From Paenibacillus piscarius (GTDB taxonomy: Bacteria; Bacillota; Bacilli; Paenibacillales; Paenibacillaceae), in the NCBI RefSeq assembly GCF_022234545.1, contig NZ_JAIEUI010000023.1:57811-121810 (forward strand): a stretch of DNA of 64,000 bases, written 5' to 3'. Shown piece by piece: positions 61,484 to 64,000 of the stretch. The position numbers and the translations under genes are program-made. The notes under the pieces are model-generated. The model was not told the DNA's origin. It ran no database searches and was given only the letters and a program-made list of their open reading frames with translations. The number at the start of each line of letters is the position of its first letter. Positions within the stretch are counted from its first letter, which is position 1.

Positions 61484-62440
61484 TCATTTCAGGCCGCCGC
61501 TCTGAGAGACAGGGGGCAGTGAAGAATATGGTGCCTGTAGCGCTCCCACTTCTACCCCGTGCACAGCCTGCGACACTTCCGCGTCTCCCCCTTGTGCAAC
61601 CTCCGATTCTTCCTCCTGCACTCTGCTCACAGATTTCGCTGCGTTCACCGAACGCAGACTTTCCGTCACCGCGCTGTACACCAGTCTCCCGACCGCTCCC
61701 CCTAGATCGGTCGCGGTCCCGGCATACACATGCTCCGCAGCATAACGGCGGCTTCCGCTCACCGCAAGTACTATGGCATCCGTGGTGGTTCCGGTGGCAA
61801 TCAGACCATTCTCGGCATCCCTGACGCCAAGATCGGCCAGCGCCGCCGCCTTCGCTTCCGTTGCGGTCATCACAGCATTGACCATGGCCGACTGGGACAG
61901 CCAGCCATCGATGCCGAGCATGATGTTGATTGTACCCGGCCGGTAGGCAGCCAGTACGCTGCGCTGCGACCCGGCCCGGGCTGCATTGCCCGCAGCCGCT
62001 GTCACGCAGCAGACAATCCCTGCCGAGCCTATATCCGTCTCAGCGACAGCGGCGTGCTCCAGCGGAACAGCAGTCATCAGGCCGGCGGAGCCCTCCAGCG
62101 GGTAGCCCCACTCCAGCAGCTTATTCTGCATATCCTGGACCGGATTGCTGCATTCATAGTCCCGGCTCACGTATTGGTTCACCGCCCGTTGTAACCGCCC
62201 CGCGCCTCCGCCATATACCGCACTCGATATACTATCCGCTTCGGACGGCAATTCCAGCAGTAAATGACCTTCCCGCCACTCCAGCACCAGCCCTGGCCAC
62301 ACTTTACTGTGGTATGCCTTCTCCCCGCCTTCAACCTTAAAGGGCAGCTTCACCTGCACTTCCTGCACTTCCTGCACTTCCTGCACTTCCTGCACTTCCT
62401 GCACTTCCTGCACTCCCTGCACTCTCTGAACTTCCTTCAT
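61484..62440 (-). CDS. cbiZ: Adenosylcobinamide amidohydrolase CbiZ
   Basis: Cleaves adenosylcobinamide (and, in bacteria, adenosylpseudocobalamin) back to adenosylcobyric acid, allowing salvage and lower-ligand remodelling. 318 residues. Conserved blocks: NQYVSRDYECSNPVQDMQ (about residues 87-104), TAAAGNAARAGSQRSV, GTINIMLGIDGWLSQSAMVN, MTATEAKAAALADLGVRDAE, and ATGTTTDAIVLAVSG. The N-terminus is a run of nine VQx triplets encoded by a nine-base tandem repeat. The C-terminal 60 residues are an acidic, unassigned tail. The ATG at 62440 has GGAGAGGAG upstream. Confidence 0.92.
   Translation of the reverse strand: MKEVQRVQGVQEVQEVQEVQEVQEVQEVQVKLPFKVEGGEKAYHSKVWPGLVLEWREGHLLLELPSEADSISSAVYGGGAGRLQRAVNQYVSRDYECSNPVQDMQNKLLEWGYPLEGSAGLMTAVPLEHAAVAETDIGSAGIVCCVTAAAGNAARAGSQRSVLAAYRPGTINIMLGIDGWLSQSAMVNAVMTATEAKAAALADLGVRDAENGLIATGTTTDAIVLAVSGSRRYAAEHVYAGTATDLGGAVGRLVYSAVTESLRSVNAAKSVSRVQEEESEVAQGGDAEVSQAVHGVEVGALQAPYSSLPPVSQSGGLK
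62353..62434 (-). repeat. Nine-base tandem repeat in cbiZ
   Basis: About nine copies of CCTGCACTT on the plus strand, six of them identical and the outer ones degenerate, encode VQE repeats at the CbiZ N-terminus. In-frame copy-number change would only alter repeat length. Confidence 0.9.
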
Positions 62441-62515
62441 ATCCTTCGCTCCTCTCCGTTCGCTCCAATCAGCACGCCTCTGAGTGCACGCTGCCTGATC
62501 CGCCGCTTCGCTTGT

Positions 62516-63607
62516 TCACATCCCATCCCGCAGCAGCTCCCCCATCTGCCGCAGCAGGCGGTCATTGTCCGCGCGGCCTTTGACCGCGACACGGATGTGC
62601 CCCGGCTCAAGGCCGGGGTACATCGCACAGCTGCGGACGAGAATCCCGCCCGCACCCAGTTGCTGCTGCATAACGGCCGCGCTCCAAGGAGCGGGCAGCC
62701 TCAGCAGCAGGAAGTTCGCTTCGCCCGGCGGCACCATGCAGCCGAGCTCAAGCAAGCCCTTCCGCAGCCGCTGCCGCTCGGCTGCGATCAGCGCACGCGT
62801 CTCCTGCCCGTAGCCGCCGCCGCAGCGCAGGCAAGCTTCCCCGGCCAGCAGCGCCAGGCCGTTCACGCTCCAGGTCACCTGCTTGCCGGTCATGGCCGCG
62901 GCAAGCGCCGGATGCGCGGCGGTGAAGCCCAGCCGCAGCCCCGGAATGGCAAAGAACTTCGTCATCGAGCGCACCAGCACCGTATGACGATACTCCCCCA
63001 GCTCCGGCAGCAGAGATTGCCGGTCCGCCTCCGGGATGAAGTCGATGAACGCTTCATCCACCGCCAGCACCGTCCCGCAGGCCTCCGCCTGCTGCGCGAG
63101 CTGCCGCAGCGCGTCCAGCGGATACTGGACGCCGTTCGGGTTGTTCGGCTGGCCGAGGAACAGCAGATCCACCTGCTCCAGCAGGCCGGAAATGCTGTCC
63201 ACGGCAGCCCGGTAATCGGTCCGGCTGTTCCCCTGAACGGACAGAACCTCAGCACCGAACTGCTCCGCGAGCTGGCGGTACTCGGAAAAGCACGGCTCGA
63301 CGATACCCACCCGGCGCGGGGCTACTGCCAGCAGCAGCAGCGCCATCGACTCGGCCGCCCCGTTCGCCACGGTAATCCACTCCGTGCCGAGGCCCAGATC
63401 CTCCGCCAGCAGCGCCTTCAGCCTGCGGTGGCCCGGATCGGGGTATGCGGTAATCGCGGAGGCCGCATCCCGGAGCAGCGCCAGCACGCCCGGCGGCGGA
63501 CCCAGCGGATTAATATTGGCGCTGAAGTCAAGGAATTCGCCGCCGCTGTTCCCGTATAACTCGGCTGCGGTCAGCAGATCACCGCCGTGCCCGTATTTTT
63601 CAAGCAT
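62516..63607 (-). CDS. cobD: Threonine-phosphate decarboxylase CobD
   Basis: PLP enzyme making (R)-1-aminopropan-2-ol phosphate for the aminopropanol linker. 363 residues from the ATG at 63607, chosen because GGAGG (63616-63620) is 8 nt upstream and MLEKYGHGGDLLTAAELYG is the usual start; an ATG at 63628 adds seven residues. Motifs: NINPLGPPPGV (about residues 28-38), NPNGVQYPL (about 157-165), VDEAFIDF (about 188-195), and PLP Lys in SMTKFFAIPGLRLGF (about 218-232). First gene of cobD-cbiZ-cbiB-cobC. Confidence 0.95.
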   Translation of the reverse strand: MLEKYGHGGDLLTAAELYGNSGGEFLDFSANINPLGPPPGVLALLRDAASAITAYPDPGHRRLKALLAEDLGLGTEWITVANGAAESMALLLLAVAPRRVGIVEPCFSEYRQLAEQFGAEVLSVQGNSRTDYRAAVDSISGLLEQVDLLFLGQPNNPNGVQYPLDALRQLAQQAEACGTVLAVDEAFIDFIPEADRQSLLPELGEYRHTVLVRSMTKFFAIPGLRLGFTAAHPALAAAMTGKQVTWSVNGLALLAGEACLRCGGGYGQETRALIAAERQRLRKGLLELGCMVPPGEANFLLLRLPAPWSAAVMQQQLGAGGILVRSCAMYPGLEPGHIRVAVKGRADNDRLLRQMGELLRDGM

Positions 63608-63730
63608 ACCTATATCCTCCGTGTCCATATTCCTTCATCATATATATCCGCCGTGTCCATATTCCCTCATCATACATATCCTCCCTGTCCATATTCCTCA
63701 CCCTCTATTTCCTCCCAGTCCACATTATTC
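63608..63730 (-). repeat. Four 32-base direct repeats carrying RBS and ATG, upstream of cobD
   Basis: TGTCCATATTCC-type units start at 63621, 63653, 63685 and (degenerate) 63716, a 32-base pitch. On the coding strand most copies contain a purine-rich GGAGGATAT followed by ATG, so the cobD translation start is reiterated in its own leader. Confidence 0.75.
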
Positions 63731-63936
63731 ATAGTCTATCAATGCTCCATCAGGTAATTAACTTTTATGTAAGTGTCACTTCACTAATCCATAGCTCCAA
63801 CGCTGTTCTCCCAATTATTGGCCGATTGCCGGAAATCCGTCAATGCTATATCGCCTATGCATCTGCAGGTGAACGCAAATCTTCAATGATTATCACTCAA
63901 CTCCTGCTGCACAACCCCGCGCGTACCCCCTACCTG

Positions 63937-64000
63937 GTCGAGTAGGCGGGGCCTCTCCATCGTGGATTGTGCCCCTACCCCTCACAGATCCGTACGTGCG
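63937..64000 (-). mobile_element. 3' end of a group II intron (domain V 3' half and domain VI), cut by the window edge
   Basis: The minus strand reads CGCACGTACGGATC (64000-63987), matching the 3' half of domain V, then a domain VI-like hairpin with GGGGTAGGGGC pairing to GCCCCGCC and ending CCTACTCGAC, with a candidate bulged branch-point A in CCTACTC. The intron body would lie to the right of the window. Its 3' exon is the AT-mixed DNA upstream of cobD. The remaining stretch 63731-63936 shows no gene. Confidence 0.7.

Noticed and set aside
62264..63559. 431-codon plus-strand frame
   Set aside because: Antisense shadow of cobD and the start of cbiZ; its N-terminal Leu-His repeat is the reverse of the nine-base cbiZ repeat.
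63742..63945. 67-codon plus-strand frame at the right edge
   Set aside because: No ribosome-binding site, no recognisable features, and it runs into the group II intron 3' end on the opposite strand.

Overview
The window looks like a chromosomal segment of a spore-forming, Gram-positive soil bacterium, most likely Paenibacillus. The pointers are a GerA-type germinant receptor operon, YesM/YesN two-component regulation of a polysaccharide locus, a SigM/YhdL-like sigma/anti-sigma pair, purine-rich Shine-Dalgarno sequences with some TTG and GTG starts, and moderately high GC. The genus is an inference; no rRNA or other marker gene is present.

Layout. 1-6.7 kb: a partial recQ (minus strand, cut by the left edge), the gerA-B-C operon with a small membrane protein, and an RluA-type pseudouridine synthase. 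6.7-13.9 kb: a polar amino-acid ABC importer, two hypothetical genes, an oleate hydratase gene with a one-base frameshift, and a FrnE-like thiol oxidoreductase. 14-21 kb: a glycosyltransferase, a TetR plus SGNH-hydrolase pair, ApbE, and small housekeeping enzymes. 21-37 kb: sugar catabolism. Two tandem Gfo/Idh/MocA dehydrogenases and a TIM-barrel isomerase lie divergent from an AraC regulator, next to a polysaccharide locus. That locus has a large secreted PL8 lyase with Ig-like domains, a GH88 unsaturated glucuronyl hydrolase, a three-gene ABC importer and a YesN/YesM pair. Together they suggest cleavage of a uronic-acid polymer (hyaluronan, chondroitin or xanthan type) outside the cell, import of unsaturated oligosaccharides and hydrolysis inside. 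37-43 kb: ECF sigma/anti-sigma, then an rtcB-AAA ATPase operon behind a long structured leader with an intrinsic terminator. 43-50 kb: miscellaneous genes, including a YhhQ-type queuosine-precursor transporter behind a preQ1-I-like riboswitch and a chemoreceptor. 50-63.6 kb: two blocks of cobalamin nucleotide-loop and salvage genes (cobTUSQ-ynfA and cobD-cbiZ-cbiB-cobC), separated by a MocR regulator-ddl-aminotransferase operon. The right edge holds the last bases of a group II intron on the minus strand.

The most unusual structure is in the intergenic DNA. Two loci 26 kb apart (12.9 and 39.0 kb) carry the same four-unit element, two forward and two inverted units at offsets 0/50/126/176. The spacing is identical although the sequences have diverged. 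A different sequence family at 59.3-59.5 kb has the same forward-forward-inverted-inverted plan with 51-base pitch, centred on a perfect palindrome. A third family forms a tandem array of 51-52-base units at 55.0-55.4 kb, with a degenerate relative at 36.9 kb. I do not recognise these elements. The shared pitch and conserved geometry suggest a constraint on spacing, such as a phased protein-binding site, a structured RNA or non-autonomous mobile DNA.

All coordinates and motif calls were read by eye. Functional names rest on motif recognition and gene context, not on database searches.
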